Positions 25,039 through 39,790 of a stretch of 61,302 nucleotides of DNA are shown piece after piece; position 1 is the first letter of the stretch, and each line of letters begins with the position of its first letter. The stretch comes from an uncultured Pelagibacteraceae bacterium (GTDB lineage Bacteria; Pseudomonadota; Alphaproteobacteria; Pelagibacterales; Pelagibacteraceae). The notes below the pieces were generated by a model. It had not been told where the DNA came from, did not search any database, and was given only the letters and a program-made list of their open reading frames with translations. Location: contig CACPOY010000005.1 in the NCBI GenBank assembly GCA_902635685.1, positions 1-61,302 on the forward strand, read 5' to 3'. A program made the position numbers and the translations under genes.

Positions 25039-26810
25039 GTTCATATAAAATAATAGATCATGAATATGATGTAGTAGTATTGGGAGCAGGAGGCTCCGGT
25101 TTGAGAGCTGCTGTTGGTTTGAGTGAAGCTGGCTTAAAAACTGCATGTATTTCAAAAGTTTTTCCTACAAGAAGCCATACGTCTGCTGCTCAAGGTGGTA
25201 TTTCTGCTGCTCTTGGAAATATGGGTGAAGATGATTGGCGTTGGCACATGTATGATACTGTGAAAGGAGCTGATTGGTTAGGCGATCAAGACAGTATTGA
25301 GTATTTGTGTAAAGAAGCACCTAAAGCAGTTATAGAGTTAGAAAAATATGGAGTTCCTTTTAGTAGAACAGAGGACGGAAAAATCTACCAAAGACCATTT
25401 GGTGGAATGACTAAAAATTATGGTAATGGAATTGTTCAAAGAACTTGTGCAGCTGCAGATAGGACTGGCCATGCAATTTTACATACTTTGTATGGACAAG
25501 CCCTGAAACATAAAACAGAGTTTTTCATAGAGTATTTTGCATTAGATTTACTGATGAAAGATGGTGAGTGCAAAGGTTTAATTGCATGGAACTTAAATGA
25601 TGGAACTATTCACAGATTTAGAGCTCACTCAGTAATCATTGCTACAGGTGGTTATGGCAAAGTTTACTATTCTGCAACTTCTGCACATACTTGTACTGGT
25701 GATGGAAATGCTATGGTTTTAAGAGCAGGATTACCATTGCAAGATATGGAATTTGTACAGTTTCATCCAACTGGAATATATGGTCATGGAACACTTATAA
25801 CAGAAGGAGCAAGAGGTGAAGGAGGATATCTTACGAACTCTAAAGGTGAGAGGTTTATGGAAAGATACGCACCTAAAGCTAAAGATTTGGCATCTAGAGA
25901 TGTAGTAAGTAGATCAATGTCAATAGAAATAAATGAAGGTAGAGGAGTTGGAAAAGATAAAGACCACGTCCATCTAAATTTAAGTCACTTAGATAAAGAG
26001 GTTATAGAAAGTAGATTACCAGGGATAACAGACGCTGCAAGATTATTTGCTAACGTAGATGTAACTAAAGATCCAATTCCAGTAGTACCAACTGTACATT
26101 ATAATATGGGTGGAATTCCAACTAATTATAAAGGCGAGGTTCTAACAGTTAATGGCTCTGAAAAAGTAGTTCCAGGTTTAATGGCAATAGGTGAAGCAGC
26201 ATGTGTTTCAGTTCATGGCGCAAATAGACTAGGTTCTAACTCGTTAATCGATCTTGTAGTTTTTGGAAGAGCAGCCGCAAAAAGAGCTGCAGAAGTGATT
26301 AAGCCAGGAACACCTCACGAAGAAATTGGAGAGTCTGAAACGCAAAAATGTCTTGATAGGTTTGACAGAATTAGGAATGCGGATGGAGAAATAGGGACTG
26401 CAGAACTAAGACTATCAATGCAAAAAACAATGCAATCGAAATGTGCGGTTTTTAGAACTGAAAAAACACTTAAAGAAGGGGTTGACGAAATAAGAAAAAC
26501 TTATGATGGATTAGAGTCTTTATCCGTAAAAGATAAATCATTAATATTTAACACTGATCTAGTTGAAACTTTAGAGTTTGATAATTTAATTAGACAGGCA
26601 GTTGCAACTGTAGACTCAGCCTATCACAGAAAAGAAAGTAGAGGAGCTCATGCAAGAGAGGATTTCCCAAAAAGAGATGACGATAAATTTATGCAACATA
26701 CTCTTGCCTGGTGTAATGGCAAAGAGACAAAAATAAGCTATCGTGAAGTTCATAAATCAACATTGACTAATGATGTACAATATTTTCCTCCACAAGAGCG
26801 AGTTTATTAA
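25035..26810 (+). CDS. sdhA: Succinate dehydrogenase flavoprotein subunit
   Basis: 591-residue catalytic subunit of complex II oxidising succinate to fumarate. Dinucleotide motif [10 protein letters not shown] (about 17-26), covalent-flavin His48 in SHTSAAQGG, substrate region [10 protein letters not shown] and ARGEGG, and C-terminal [16 protein letters not shown]. Full length. ATGA overlap with sdhD and one-base overlap with sdhB. Works on the cytoplasmic face of the inner membrane. Confidence 0.98.
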   Translation: MSSYKIIDHEYDVVVLGAGGSGLRAAVGLSEAGLKTACISKVFPTRSHTSAAQGGISAALGNMGEDDWRWHMYDTVKGADWLGDQDSIEYLCKEAPKAVIELEKYGVPFSRTEDGKIYQRPFGGMTKNYGNGIVQRTCAAADRTGHAILHTLYGQALKHKTEFFIEYFALDLLMKDGECKGLIAWNLNDGTIHRFRAHSVIIATGGYGKVYYSATSAHTCTGDGNAMVLRAGLPLQDMEFVQFHPTGIYGHGTLITEGARGEGGYLTNSKGERFMERYAPKAKDLASRDVVSRSMSIEINEGRGVGKDKDHVHLNLSHLDKEVIESRLPGITDAARLFANVDVTKDPIPVVPTVHYNMGGIPTNYKGEVLTVNGSEKVVPGLMAIGEAACVSVHGANRLGSNSLIDLVVFGRAAAKRAAEVIKPGTPHEEIGESETQKCLDRFDRIRNADGEIGTAELRLSMQKTMQSKCAVFRTEKTLKEGVDEIRKTYDGLESLSVKDKSLIFNTDLVETLEFDNLIRQAVATVDSAYHRKESRGAHAREDFPKRDDDKFMQHTLAWCNGKETKISYREVHKSTLTNDVQYFPPQERVY

Positions 26811-27589
26811 TGGTTCAATTAAATTTACCTGAAAATTCAAAAGTTAAAAAAGGTAAATATTTTAAAGACACAACAGGTTCAAAAAATCTTAAAAAAGTAA
26901 ACATTTATAGATGGGACCCATCCTCAGGAGAAAACCCAAGAATTGATACTTATGAGGTTGATATGGATAATTGTCCCTCAAAAGTGCTTGATATTTTAAA
27001 TAAGATAAAAAATGAGATAGATCCAACTCTAGCATATAGAAGATCCTGTGCACACGGAGTTTGTGGTTCATGTGCAATGAACATGGGGGGTAAAAATGGC
27101 CTTGCATGCACAACACCGCATGCAGGAATAGAGGGTGATATTGATATTTATCCTCTGCCTCATTTAAAAGTGAAAAAAGATTTAATTGGTGACCTAGATG
27201 GTTTGTACAAACAATATAAGTCAATCGAACCTTGGTTAAAATCAAACTCTAAATCAGAAACAAAGGAAATTTATCAATCAAAAGAAGATAGAGCAAAGTT
27301 AGATGGTGCTTATGAGTGTATAATGTGTGCATGTTGTTCAACGTCATGCCCTAGCTATTGGTGGAATGGGGATAAATATTTAGGTCCAGCTGTTTTACTA
27401 CAAGCTTATAGATGGATTATAGATAGTAGAGATGATGAAAGACAAGCTAGGTTAAAAAAGGTTGCTGATGAGCTTAAACTTTATCGTTGTCATACAATTC
27501 TTAACTGTACAAGTGCTTGTCCTAAAGGATTAAACCCTGCAAAAGCTATAGCTGAAATAAAAAAAATGTTAGCAACAGCTAATATTTAA
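26810..27589 (+). CDS. sdhB: Succinate dehydrogenase iron-sulfur subunit
   Basis: 259-residue electron-transfer subunit with three clusters. [2Fe-2S] ligands: [15 protein letters not shown] followed by a Cys in GLAC. [4Fe-4S]: [12 protein letters not shown]. [3Fe-4S]: [17 protein letters not shown]. All ligands are present, so the soluble part of complex II is normal even though heme ligands in SdhC/SdhD are missing. Starts at the last base of the sdhA stop (TAATG). Confidence 0.98.
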   Translation: MVQLNLPENSKVKKGKYFKDTTGSKNLKKVNIYRWDPSSGENPRIDTYEVDMDNCPSKVLDILNKIKNEIDPTLAYRRSCAHGVCGSCAMNMGGKNGLACTTPHAGIEGDIDIYPLPHLKVKKDLIGDLDGLYKQYKSIEPWLKSNSKSETKEIYQSKEDRAKLDGAYECIMCACCSTSCPSYWWNGDKYLGPAVLLQAYRWIIDSRDDERQARLKKVADELKLYRCHTILNCTSACPKGLNPAKAIAEIKKMLATANI

Positions 27590-27629
27590 ACAATAGACTA
27601 ACAAGTATTTTTACTCTAAAAGATCGTTC

Positions 27630-30088
<2,459 letters not shown>

Positions 30089-30093
30089 AAATA

Positions 30094-31254
30094 ATGAATA
30101 TACATGAACATCAAGCTAAACAGATTTTAAAAAAATTTGGTGTAACAGTTCCAGAGGGAGTATTTGGATTAACAGTCGAGGAACTTTTAGAGAAATGCAA
30201 GTCATTAAAAACAAATAAGTACGTTTTAAAAGCCCAAATTCATGCAGGTGGTCGAGGAAAAGCTGGGGGGGTTAAAATTTTAGATAATTTAAGTGAACTT
30301 GAAAAATCAGCAAAAGAGCTTTTTGGCAAAAAATTAATAACACATCAAACAGGACCAGAGGGAAGGGAAGTAAAAAGACTTTATGTTGAGGAGTCATCAA
30401 ATATCGACAAAGAATTTTATTTATCTTGTTTAGTAGACAGAGCGTCTTCAAAAATTGCCTTTATTTCTAGTGATCAAGGCGGAGTGGATATTGAGGAAGT
30501 GGCAAGTAAATCGCCTGATAAAATTTTAACAACTAAAGTTGAATTAAAAGAGGAAATTTCTGATGAAGAGTGTGAAACTATTATTAAGATTTTTCAATTA
30601 AAAGGAAATTCAAAAAATCAGGCAATTTTTTTGATTAAATCTATTTATAAAATGTTTGTTAAAACAGATGCAAATATGGTTGAAGTAAACCCTTTAATTC
30701 TTACGAAAGAAGAAAAAATTATTTGTTTAGATGCTAAAGTAAATTTTGATAGCAATGCCCTTTTTAGGCAACCAGAAATTTTAGAATTAAGAGATTTGAA
30801 TGAAGAAGAACCTGCAGAAATTGAAGCTAGCAAACATGATCTAGCATACATAAAATTAGATGGAAATATTGGATGTATGGTTAATGGTGCTGGTTTAGCT
30901 ATGGCCACAATGGACATAATTAAACAATATGGAGAAGAGCCAGCAAATTTTTTAGATGTAGGAGGAGGAGCCTCTAAAGAAAAAGTTTCTGCTGCATTTA
31001 AGATTATTTTGTCTGATAAAAATGTAAAAGGAATTTTGATTAATATTTTTGGTGGCATTATGAGATGTGATGTCCTCGCTCAAGGTGTAGTGAATGCAGC
31101 AAAAGAAATTAATATTGAAGTTCCACTAGTTGTAAGATTAGCTGGTACAAATTTTAAAGAGGGTAAAGAAATTTTAGATAATTCAGGTTTAAAATTAATT
31201 TCTGCTGAAAACCTTGACGATGCAGCAAAAAAGATTGTTGAGGCTATAAAATAA
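30094..31254 (+). CDS. sucC: Succinyl-CoA synthetase beta subunit
   Basis: 386-residue ATP-grasp subunit. N-terminus [17 protein letters not shown] and [16 protein letters not shown] are diagnostic; C-terminal [17 protein letters not shown] forms the power helix and CoA-ligase domain. Makes ATP or GTP from succinyl-CoA with SucD. Its stop abuts the sucD ATG. Confidence 0.98.
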   Translation: MNIHEHQAKQILKKFGVTVPEGVFGLTVEELLEKCKSLKTNKYVLKAQIHAGGRGKAGGVKILDNLSELEKSAKELFGKKLITHQTGPEGREVKRLYVEESSNIDKEFYLSCLVDRASSKIAFISSDQGGVDIEEVASKSPDKILTTKVELKEEISDEECETIIKIFQLKGNSKNQAIFLIKSIYKMFVKTDANMVEVNPLILTKEEKIICLDAKVNFDSNALFRQPEILELRDLNEEEPAEIEASKHDLAYIKLDGNIGCMVNGAGLAMATMDIIKQYGEEPANFLDVGGGASKEKVSAAFKIILSDKNVKGILINIFGGIMRCDVLAQGVVNAAKEINIEVPLVVRLAGTNFKEGKEILDNSGLKLISAENLDDAAKKIVEAIK

Positions 31255-32130
31255 ATGTCAGTTTTAGTAAATAAGAACACTAGACTAATTTGCCAAGGTT
31301 TTACTGGTTCACACGGTACTTTTCATTCTGAACAAGCTATCAAATACGGAACAAAATTAGTTGGTGGCGTTACTCCTAAAAAAGGTGGTCAAAAACATTT
31401 AGGATTACCTGTTTTTAATACGGTGAAAGAGGCAAAAGATGCTGAGAATGCTAATGCTTCTATGATTTATGTGCCAGCTAAATTTGCAGCTGAAGCAATT
31501 ATTGAGTCAATTGATGCATCAATTGAACTGATTGTTTGTATAACTGAAGGAATTCCCATCCAAGATATGTTAAAAGTGAAACAAAGATTATCAAAATCAA
31601 AAAGTAGATTAATAGGTCCAAATTGCCCAGGAATTATTACTCCAGAGGAATGTAAGATTGGAATAATGCCAGGTAATATTCATAAAAAAGGAAGTGTGGG
31701 AATAGTATCAAGATCTGGTACTTTAACTTACGAAGCAGTTGCTCAAACCACTGAAAATGGTTTAGGCCAATCGACTTGTATTGGAATAGGTGGTGATCCT
31801 ATTAACGGTACAAATTTTATAGATTGTTTAGATTTATTTTTAAATGATGAGGAAACACAGTCTATACTAATGATTGGAGAAATTGGAGGAACTGCAGAAG
31901 AAGAAGCCGCAGACTTCATAAAGAATCATAAAATAAAAAAACCAATTGTTGGATTTATTGCTGGTATCACAGCTCCACCAGGAAGAAGGATGGGTCACGC
32001 TGGTGCAATAATTTCTGGAGGCAAGGGGGGTGCAGAGGAAAAGATGAAAAAGATGGAGGAATGTGGAATAACTATGGCAAACTCACCCTCAAAAATTGGA
32101 AAAACATTGTTCAATAAATTGTCTAATTGA
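31255..32130 (+). CDS. sucD: Succinyl-CoA synthetase alpha subunit
   Basis: 291-residue subunit carrying the phosphohistidine in [17 protein letters not shown]. CoA-binding segment [16 protein letters not shown] and [10 protein letters not shown] are intact. Directly follows sucC with no gap; sucA starts 32 bases later. Confidence 0.98.
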   Translation: MSVLVNKNTRLICQGFTGSHGTFHSEQAIKYGTKLVGGVTPKKGGQKHLGLPVFNTVKEAKDAENANASMIYVPAKFAAEAIIESIDASIELIVCITEGIPIQDMLKVKQRLSKSKSRLIGPNCPGIITPEECKIGIMPGNIHKKGSVGIVSRSGTLTYEAVAQTTENGLGQSTCIGIGGDPINGTNFIDCLDLFLNDEETQSILMIGEIGGTAEEEAADFIKNHKIKKPIVGFIAGITAPPGRRMGHAGAIISGGKGGAEEKMKKMEECGITMANSPSKIGKTLFNKLSN

Positions 32131-32162
32131 AAAATTTTCCGCTAGGTTTATATTGATTAAAA

Positions 32163-35036
32163 ATGTCTTCTTCTAAAAATTTCGAATTAAAGAAAACAGA
32201 TTTCTTAAGTAAATCAAATAGTACATTTATAGATGAGATGTACATGAAATTTGTAAATAATGACCCGTCATTACCTAACAGCTGGAGAAGCTATTTTAAT
32301 GAAATTGGAGATGAATTTGAAACCATTGTTGATGAGATTAATGGTCCATCTTGGAGTCCAGCTAAAAAATTTTCTGTAAGTCAATCTCAAGTTCAAAATA
32401 ATGAAAATAATTTTAAAGATAACCAAGACTCAGTTAAGTCAAATGCAAACTCAATAAAAGCTGTTGCCATGATTAGATCGTATAGGCAACGAGGGCATTT
32501 AATTGCTAAATTAGATCCTTTGGGCATGTTAAAGTCTGAGTATTTAGATGAACTTCACCCGGAATCTTATGGATTTAAAAAAGAGGACTATAACAAAAAA
32601 ATTTTTTTAGATGGTGTAATAAATAAAGAGTATTCAAATATAAATGAAATATTGGCTTTTTTAAGAGAAAAATATTGTGGTTCGCTTGGTTATGAATACA
32701 TGCATATCTCTAATCCTACAGAAAGAAAATGGTTTAGAGACAGAGTTGAAAAAAATGATGACTTTAAATTTACTCAAAATGGGAAGGAAGCAATTCTTAA
32801 TAAATTAATACAAGCAGAGGGTTTTGAAAAGTTTTTACATACTAAATATGTGGGAACAAAAAGATTTGGTCTTGATGGAGGCGAAAGTTTGATACCCGCA
32901 CTTGAACAAATAATTAAGATTGGGGGACAATCAAATATCAAAGAAGTTAAAATTGGAATGTCACACAGAGGTAGATTGAATGTATTAGCTAATGTTTTAC
33001 AAAAATCTTATAAAAGAATATTTAATGAATTTGCAGGTGAAATAAGCTCAAAATCAGAGGACGATACTGGAGATGTAAAATATCACTTAGGAGCTTCTTC
33101 AAATAGAGAGTTTGATGGAAATTCAGTTCATGTAAGTTTAACTGATAACCCTTCACATTTAGAGGCAGTAAATCCAGTTGTTTTAGGCCAGACAAGGGCT
33201 AAGCAATTTTTTCATAAAGACAAAGAGAGAAAAAAAGTAATTCCAATTTTAATTCATGGAGACGCTGCTTTTGCTGGACAAGGAGTTGTAGCAGAGTGTT
33301 TTGCAATGTCAGGACTACCAGGACACAATACAGGTGGAACCATTCATATTATAATTAATAATCAAATTGGTTTCACCACAAGCCCAAGATTTGCTAGATC
33401 ATCCCCGTATCCCTCAGATATTGCTAAAATGGTTGAAGCTCCAATTATTCATGTTAATGGTGATGACCCAGAGGCTGTGGTTTATGCAGCAAGAATCGCT
33501 ACTGACTTTAGGTTAAAATTTAACCGAGATGTTGTTATTGATTTGATATGTTATAGGAGATTTGGACACAATGAGGGTGACGAACCATCATTTACTCAAC
33601 CATTAATGTATAAAAAAATACGATCTCATCCATCCGCAATAAGAGTTTACGGTGAAAAATTGGTTAATGAAAATTCAATTTCTAAAGAATTTTTAGACGC
33701 TTCAATTAAAAAATTCAAAGATTTGTTGGATGAGCAATTTAAAAATGCAAAAAATTATAAACCAAAAATTGAGTGGTTTGAGGGAACCTGGTCTAGATAT
33801 AAACCTGATGAAGGAAAAGATAAAAGGGGGGTTACAGGGTCAGATTTAAAAAAGTTGATAGAGATTTCAGAAAAAATTAATTCAATTCCAAAAGAGATTA
33901 ATATACACAAAACTATATCAAAAATTCTAGATATTAGAAAAAACAACGTTTTAAAAGGAGCAGAAATCGACTGGTCTTCAGCAGAGTCACTAGCCTTTGG
34001 TTCACTTTTAGAGGAAGGCTATCCTGTTAGATTAGTTGGCCAAGACTCTGGTAGAGGAACATTTAGTCAAAGACACTCTGTTTTAAGAAATCAATTGGAT
34101 AATTCAAGATATATACCTTTAAATAATATTTCAGAAAGACAAAAAAAATTTGAGGTTGTTGACAGTTTTTTATCTGAACTAGCAGTTTTAGGTTTCGAGT
34201 ATGGTTACAGTTTAGTAGAGCCAAATACACTTACAATTTGGGAGGCACAATTTGGTGACTTTGCAAATGGTGCACAAGTGGTAATTGATCAATTTATCGC
34301 TTCTGGAGAAAGAAAGTGGTCAAGAGCATCTGGCTTAGTTATGCTACTGCCTCATGGATATGAAGGTCAAGGACCCGAACATTCTTCTGCAAGGCTAGAA
34401 AGGTTTTTGCAACTGTGTTCAAATGATAACATGCAGGTTATGAACTGTACAACTCCTGCAAATTATTTTCATGCATTACGAAGACAAATGCACAGAGATT
34501 TTAGAAAACCATTAATTATAATGACACCAAAATCATTATTACGACACAAATACTGTACATCAAACTTAGTGGATTTTAGTAAAAAAAATTCATTTCATAG
34601 AATTTTATGGGATCATGCTATGGATCCAAAACTAAAGGGTTTCATAAAGCTGAAAAAAACAAAAAAAATAAAGAAGGTAATTCTTTGCTCGGGAAAGATT
34701 TATTTTGATCTATTAGAGGAACGAGAAAAATTAAAAAGAGATGATGTGGTGTTTTTTAGAATTGAACAACTCTACCCATTTCCTGCAAAAACGCTAGCTG
34801 AAGAGCTTAAACCCTACTCAAAAAATGCTAATTTTTATTGGTGTCAAGAAGAGCCTAAAAATATGGGTGCATGGTTTTCTGTTAGAGATTATATACAATG
34901 GACATTAGATAATATTAAGGCTAGTAATAATATGATTTCTTATATTGGAAGAAGTCCTGATGCATCACCTGCAACAGGATACTTAAAGAGACATATGTCA
35001 CAACAGCAAGAAATTCTGAAGAAAGTTTTTGAGTAA
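32163..35036 (+). CDS. sucA: 2-oxoglutarate dehydrogenase E1 component
   Basis: 957-residue thiamine-diphosphate enzyme decarboxylating 2-oxoglutarate and passing succinyl to SucB. N-terminal [17 protein letters not shown] recruits E2; [33 protein letters not shown] and [11 protein letters not shown] form the ThDP/Mg site; the [13 protein letters not shown] region lies in the C-terminal domain. Normal full length. Its stop lies one base before the sucB ATG. Confidence 0.97.
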   Translation: MSSSKNFELKKTDFLSKSNSTFIDEMYMKFVNNDPSLPNSWRSYFNEIGDEFETIVDEINGPSWSPAKKFSVSQSQVQNNENNFKDNQDSVKSNANSIKAVAMIRSYRQRGHLIAKLDPLGMLKSEYLDELHPESYGFKKEDYNKKIFLDGVINKEYSNINEILAFLREKYCGSLGYEYMHISNPTERKWFRDRVEKNDDFKFTQNGKEAILNKLIQAEGFEKFLHTKYVGTKRFGLDGGESLIPALEQIIKIGGQSNIKEVKIGMSHRGRLNVLANVLQKSYKRIFNEFAGEISSKSEDDTGDVKYHLGASSNREFDGNSVHVSLTDNPSHLEAVNPVVLGQTRAKQFFHKDKERKKVIPILIHGDAAFAGQGVVAECFAMSGLPGHNTGGTIHIIINNQIGFTTSPRFARSSPYPSDIAKMVEAPIIHVNGDDPEAVVYAARIATDFRLKFNRDVVIDLICYRRFGHNEGDEPSFTQPLMYKKIRSHPSAIRVYGEKLVNENSISKEFLDASIKKFKDLLDEQFKNAKNYKPKIEWFEGTWSRYKPDEGKDKRGVTGSDLKKLIEISEKINSIPKEINIHKTISKILDIRKNNVLKGAEIDWSSAESLAFGSLLEEGYPVRLVGQDSGRGTFSQRHSVLRNQLDNSRYIPLNNISERQKKFEVVDSFLSELAVLGFEYGYSLVEPNTLTIWEAQFGDFANGAQVVIDQFIASGERKWSRASGLVMLLPHGYEGQGPEHSSARLERFLQLCSNDNMQVMNCTTPANYFHALRRQMHRDFRKPLIIMTPKSLLRHKYCTSNLVDFSKKNSFHRILWDHAMDPKLKGFIKLKKTKKIKKVILCSGKIYFDLLEEREKLKRDDVVFFRIEQLYPFPAKTLAEELKPYSKNANFYWCQEEPKNMGAWFSVRDYIQWTLDNIKASNNMISYIGRSPDASPATGYLKRHMSQQQEILKKVFE

Positions 35037-35037
35037 A

Positions 35038-36306
35038 ATGAGTGAAAAAATTTTGGTTCCAGTACTTGGTGAAAGCATTGTAGAGGCAACAGTCTCTAAA
35101 TGGTTAAAAAGCGAAGGCGACGCAGTTGAAGCAGATGAGCCTATTGTAGAATTGGAAACAGATAAAGTAAATTTAGAAGTCCCCTCTCCCGCCTCAGGTG
35201 TTTTAGATAAGATAATTTCCAAAGATGGTTCTGTTGTTGAAGTTGGTGCTACTTTAGGTTCAATATCTACAAATGGTGAAATAATAAAAAAGGACGAGAT
35301 TAAAGAGATAAAATCTATAGAACCTAAGGTTGAAGAAAAAAAAGAGGAGTTATTTATCTCCCCAGTCATAGAAGATAAAAAAGAACAAGATAATCAAAAT
35401 TTAGATGAGCCCCTAATATTAACGAAACCAATTGAAGAACCTAAAAAAAATTTAAATTTATCTCCAGCAGTTAGAAAAATTGTAAGTGAGAATAAAATTG
35501 ATATTAAAAATATAAAAGGCTCAGGAAAAGATGGCAGAGTTTTGAAAGGTGATTTGATTGATTTAATGGGAGTCAATCCACCTCCGTCAGAGAGAAAAAT
35601 TAAATATGGTCAAGAAGAGAGAATCAAAATGACCAGGCTGAGACAAACCATAGCAAAGAGATTAAAACAGGCACAAGAAAATGCAGCTTTATTAACTACT
35701 TTTAATGAAGTCGATATGACTAATATAATGGATATAAGAAAAGAAAATCAGGAAGATTTTCAAAGTCGTTATGGGATTAAACTTGGGTTTATGTCCTTTT
35801 TTGTTAAAGCGTGTGTCGTTGCGCTGAAGAATTTTCCAGCGGTAAATGCTGAGATAGAGGGTGATGAAATTATTTACAAAAATTATTACAATATAAGTTT
35901 TGCAGTAGGAACTGATAAAGGATTAGTCGTCCCAGTTTTAAAAAATGCTGATGAACTATCTTTTGCAGATATTGAAAAAAATATTAAAGATATTTCAGAA
36001 AAAGCAAGAGAGGGAAAACTGACTATAGAAGACCTCCAAGGGGGGACTTTTACCATAAGCAATGGAGGTGTTTATGGCTCGATGTTGTCTACCCCAATAT
36101 TAAACTTACCTCAGTCTGGAGTATTAGGTATGCACAATATAGTCGACAGACCAACAGCAATTGATGGAGAGATAAAAATTAGACCAATTATGTATTTAGC
36201 TTTGTCATATGATCACAGAATTATAGATGGAAAAGAGTCAGTCTCTTTTTTAAAAATGATAAAAGAAAATTTAGAGGATCCAAGGAGATTATTTTTAGAT
36301 ATTTAA
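35038..36306 (+). CDS. sucB: Dihydrolipoyllysine succinyltransferase (2-oxoglutarate dehydrogenase E2)
   Basis: 422 residues. One lipoyl domain with the lipoylated Lys in ETDKVNLEV, a Lys/Glu-rich linker, a peripheral-subunit-binding domain ([14 protein letters not shown] to KGDLIDLM) and a catalytic domain ending in [11 protein letters not shown] with the HxxxDG motif. I choose ATG 35038, one base after sucA; TTG 35029 would add three residues and overlap sucA. Forms the core of the complex with SucA and the adjacent Lpd. Confidence 0.96.
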   Translation: MSEKILVPVLGESIVEATVSKWLKSEGDAVEADEPIVELETDKVNLEVPSPASGVLDKIISKDGSVVEVGATLGSISTNGEIIKKDEIKEIKSIEPKVEEKKEELFISPVIEDKKEQDNQNLDEPLILTKPIEEPKKNLNLSPAVRKIVSENKIDIKNIKGSGKDGRVLKGDLIDLMGVNPPPSERKIKYGQEERIKMTRLRQTIAKRLKQAQENAALLTTFNEVDMTNIMDIRKENQEDFQSRYGIKLGFMSFFVKACVVALKNFPAVNAEIEGDEIIYKNYYNISFAVGTDKGLVVPVLKNADELSFADIEKNIKDISEKAREGKLTIEDLQGGTFTISNGGVYGSMLSTPILNLPQSGVLGMHNIVDRPTAIDGEIKIRPIMYLALSYDHRIIDGKESVSFLKMIKENLEDPRRLFLDI

Positions 36307-37707
36307 ATGGCAGAAAAATTTCAAGCAGTTGTTATAGGAGGTGGCCCTGGAGGTTATGTTTGTGCAATTAGACTTGCACAGTTAGGTCTGAAAACCGCAT
36401 GTATAGAGTCTAGAGGTTCATTAGGTGGAACTTGTTTGAATATAGGCTGTATACCATCTAAGAGTTTGCTTAATTTGTCTGAAGAATTTCATAAAGTTAA
36501 AGATTTATCAAATAAAGGGATTGAGGTTGGACAGGTAAAATTAAATTTACCAAAAATGATGAAGAGCAAAGATAAAGCGGTTACAGTTTTGACCAAAGGT
36601 GTGGAATTTTTACTTAAAAAAAATAAAGTTACTTACTTTAAAGGTACTGGAAGTTTCAAATCAAAAAATGAAATTCTGATTAAAGATAGCGAGAATAAAG
36701 AAACACATGTAGAAGCAGATAAAATTATAATTGCAACAGGTTCCTTACCTGTATCTTTGCCAGGCGTAAAATTTGATGAAAAAGTTATTGTATCCTCAAC
36801 TGGTGCATTAAAATTAGAGCAAGTTCCAAAAAAAATGGTTGTAGTTGGAGGAGGATATATTGGTCTTGAGATGGGATCAGTCTGGTCCAGACTTGGAACT
36901 GAGGTTCATGTGGTTGAGTATTTAGATCATATTACACCTGGTATGGATAAAGAAATTTCAACGGAGTTTATGAAAATTCTTAAAAAACAAAAAATAAATT
37001 TTCATTTGCAGCACAAAGTAGAACAAATTAAAAATAATAGCACAAATGCAATAGTTTCCACATCAGATAAAGAGGGTAAAAAAAAGGATTTTGACTGTGA
37101 CGTTGTTTTAGTTTCAGTTGGCAGGAAACCAAATACAATTGGATTAAATTTAGATAAAGTAAATATTGATTTAGATAAAAAAAATAGAATTAAAACAGAT
37201 AAAAACTTTAAAACAAATCAAGATAACATTTATGCGATAGGAGATGTAATAGCTGGACCTATGCTAGCGCATAAAGCAGAAGATGAAGGTATTGCTGTTG
37301 CAGAAAATATAGCAGGTCAATCAGGACACGTAAATTACGATACTATTCCAGGAGTAATCTACACCACCCCAGAAGTTGCTTCTATTGGAAAAACAGAAGA
37401 ACAACTTAAAGAATTAAATATAAAATATAAAATTGGTAAATTTTCATTTATGGCTAATTCCAGAGCAAAAGCGATTGATGATGCAGAGGGATTTGTAAAA
37501 ATTCTAGCAGATGAAAAAACTGATAAAGTATTGGGTGCACACTTAATTGGTCCACATGCAGGAGAATTGATCGCTGAAATTGGTGTTGCAATGGAATTTG
37601 GTGCTAGCTCAGAGGATATTGCTAGAACTTGCCATGCACATCCTACTTTCTCTGAAGCGGTAAAAGAAGCAGCATTATCTGTAGATAAAAGGGCAATACA
37701 CTCTTAA
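36307..37707 (+). CDS. lpd: Dihydrolipoyl dehydrogenase
   Basis: 466-residue flavoprotein reoxidising lipoamide with NAD. FAD motif GGGPGGYVCAIRLAQLG, redox disulfide in GGTCLNIGCIPSK, NAD motif GGGYIGLEMGSVW, and C-terminal His-Glu pair in CHAHPTFSEAVKEAA. Starts on the base after sucB. The only lpd seen here, it may serve other 2-oxoacid and glycine complexes too. Confidence 0.97.
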   Translation: MAEKFQAVVIGGGPGGYVCAIRLAQLGLKTACIESRGSLGGTCLNIGCIPSKSLLNLSEEFHKVKDLSNKGIEVGQVKLNLPKMMKSKDKAVTVLTKGVEFLLKKNKVTYFKGTGSFKSKNEILIKDSENKETHVEADKIIIATGSLPVSLPGVKFDEKVIVSSTGALKLEQVPKKMVVVGGGYIGLEMGSVWSRLGTEVHVVEYLDHITPGMDKEISTEFMKILKKQKINFHLQHKVEQIKNNSTNAIVSTSDKEGKKKDFDCDVVLVSVGRKPNTIGLNLDKVNIDLDKKNRIKTDKNFKTNQDNIYAIGDVIAGPMLAHKAEDEGIAVAENIAGQSGHVNYDTIPGVIYTTPEVASIGKTEEQLKELNIKYKIGKFSFMANSRAKAIDDAEGFVKILADEKTDKVLGAHLIGPHAGELIAEIGVAMEFGASSEDIARTCHAHPTFSEAVKEAALSVDKRAIHS

Positions 37708-37729
37708 AATTTTTTCATATTATTCGTAT

Positions 37730-39685
37730 ATGAAGTTTCCGATTCTTTTACCAAATATTTTTAATTATCCATTTACTTATGAAAGTGATTTAAAATTAAA
37801 TATTGGAGACTTTGTAGAAGTACCTTTTGGGAAATCAAAAAAAACAGGTGTGGTTTGGGATAATTTCGAAGAAAAGAAAAATAAAGATTTTAAAATTAAA
37901 AGAATTATAAAAAAACTTGATGTTCCAAGACTAAATGAAAATATTGTAAAATTTTTAAATTGGTTTTCAGAGTATAATATTGTGCCAAAAGGTATGGCGC
38001 TAAAACTTGCTTTATTGAGTGGCCAAACTGCACACAAGTTCGACACAAAGTTTTACAAAAATTATGACTCAAAAATAAAAGATCACTATTTAAATTTAAC
38101 AAAGGAACAAGAGGACTCATTAAAGCAAATAAACAAATATAATCAAAAATTTAATGTTCACGTGTTACAGGGCGTAACAGGCTCAGGAAAAACGATCGTG
38201 TACTTCGAAGCATTGAAAAAAATTTTAAAGCGGGGATACCAAGGTTTGATAATGCTTCCAGAGATTGGTTTAACGAACCAATTTGAAAAAAAATTTCAAG
38301 AATTTTTTGGCTTTTCACCAGCGATTTGGCATTCGGGAATCACAAAAAAAAATAGAGAAATAATTTGGAGTGGGATTATTAATAATAAAATAAAAGTTGT
38401 TATAGGGGCAAGATCATCATTATTCTTACCATTTAAGAAGCTAGGACTAATTATAGTTGATGAGGAACACGACCAGTCTTATAAACAAGATGAAGGAATA
38501 ATATATAATGCTCGAGATATGGCTATTTCTAGGGCGTTGTTTGAGAATATACCAATAAATTTAGTTACAGCAGTGCCATCAATTGAAACATATGAAAATA
38601 TAAAAAAAAAGAAATACACTTGTTCACAATTGAATCGCCGATATCAAAACGCTTCTTTACCTAACTATGAAATAATTAATTTAAATAACGTAAAGTTAGG
38701 TAAACAATCTTGGCTTTCTAAAAATATAATTGAAAAAGTTAATCATCATTTAAAAAAAAAAGATCAAGTTTTATTTTTTTTAAATCGAAGAGGCTTTTCA
38801 CCTAATGTTTTTTGTATCAAATGTTTAAGCAGTTATTCATGCCCAAATTGTTCTATTAATCTTGTATACCACAAAAATAAGAATAATCTCTTATGTCACT
38901 ACTGTGGTTTCAAGTCTTCTTTGATAAAAGATTGTTCAAAAGGTAAAAAATGTGATTTCAAATTTACAGGACCTGGTGTTGAAAGAATTTCTGAAGAAGT
39001 TAAAAAATACTTTCCATCAAAAAAAATTGAAATTTTTTCGAGCGACACAATGAATAAAAAAAGTTCGGGAAATATACTTGAAAAAATCGTAAATAATGAA
39101 ATTGAAATTTTGGTTGGCACCCAATTGATTTCAAAAGGTTTTCATTTTCCAAATTTAAATTGTATTGTTGTGGTTGATATTGATTTATCATCACAAGGAC
39201 ACGATCTAAGAGTAGCAGAGAAAAATTTACAATTATATCATCAATTATCTGGAAGAGCTGGGCGAGCAGGTAATTCTTCAACTGTTTATTTTCAAACCTA
39301 CAATACAAATAATAATATGATTTTAGACATAACAAGCAATAACCCCGATGTTTTTTTAAACAAGGAAATAGAAATTAGAAGAAAAAATAATCTACCTCCT
39401 TTTCAAAGATTTATTTCTTTAATCTTAACTGGTGAAAATAATATTAAATTAGAAAAAGAAGCTCTAAATTTTAAGAGTTTCATCGTGAATAAAATTAAAG
39501 GTAAAGTTTTAGGACCAGTCAGTGCTCCTGTATTTAAAATTAAACGGAAATATAGAATTAGATTATTAATACGTGGCCAAAAATCTTTAAAATTGCAAAA
39601 TTCTCTAGCTTCAGTAATCTATAATTATAAATTTCCCTCAGGAATAAAACTTTCAGTTGATGTTGATCCAATTAGCTTCAATTAA
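37730..39685 (+). CDS. priA: Primosomal protein PriA (replication restart helicase)
   Basis: 651-residue superfamily 2 helicase, shorter than E. coli PriA (about 730). N-terminal DNA-binding part, Walker A in GVTGSGKTIVYFE, DEEH box in IIVDEEHDQSYKQ, a zinc-binding cysteine series (CIKC, CPNC, CHYC and a later CSKGKKC) and motifs VGTQLISKGFHFPN and LSGRAGRAG. Motif III reads TAVPSIET instead of the usual SATPSLE/A. Located between lpd and the ATP synthase genes; 22 bases after lpd. Confidence 0.95.
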   Translation: MKFPILLPNIFNYPFTYESDLKLNIGDFVEVPFGKSKKTGVVWDNFEEKKNKDFKIKRIIKKLDVPRLNENIVKFLNWFSEYNIVPKGMALKLALLSGQTAHKFDTKFYKNYDSKIKDHYLNLTKEQEDSLKQINKYNQKFNVHVLQGVTGSGKTIVYFEALKKILKRGYQGLIMLPEIGLTNQFEKKFQEFFGFSPAIWHSGITKKNREIIWSGIINNKIKVVIGARSSLFLPFKKLGLIIVDEEHDQSYKQDEGIIYNARDMAISRALFENIPINLVTAVPSIETYENIKKKKYTCSQLNRRYQNASLPNYEIINLNNVKLGKQSWLSKNIIEKVNHHLKKKDQVLFFLNRRGFSPNVFCIKCLSSYSCPNCSINLVYHKNKNNLLCHYCGFKSSLIKDCSKGKKCDFKFTGPGVERISEEVKKYFPSKKIEIFSSDTMNKKSSGNILEKIVNNEIEILVGTQLISKGFHFPNLNCIVVVDIDLSSQGHDLRVAEKNLQLYHQLSGRAGRAGNSSTVYFQTYNTNNNMILDITSNNPDVFLNKEIEIRRKNNLPPFQRFISLILTGENNIKLEKEALNFKSFIVNKIKGKVLGPVSAPVFKIKRKYRIRLLIRGQKSLKLQNSLASVIYNYKFPSGIKLSVDVDPISFN

Positions 39686-39759
39686 ACTAAAAAAAAGTCA
39701 TTTTGGACGAATGTGTTGCTTGAACAGTATTTGGTCATATGCTAATTAAATCGTGTTTA

Positions 39760-39765
39760 TATAAT
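39760..39765 (+). promoter_or_regulatory. Possible -10 element for the atp operon
   Basis: A perfect TATAAT lies 26 bases upstream of the atpH start within the 105-base gap after priA. No good -35 is spaced correctly; TTGAAC at 39720 would instead pair with TAATTA at 39743 (17-base spacing). One of these probably drives atpHAGDC. I see no terminator for the upstream genes in this gap. Confidence 0.35.
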
Positions 39766-39790
39766 TAATAATCAAATCTTAGGCAACAAA

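Noticed and set aside
39000-39335. 111-residue frame opposite priA
   Set aside because: Antisense of conserved helicase motifs; Leu/Tyr/Gln shadow composition.
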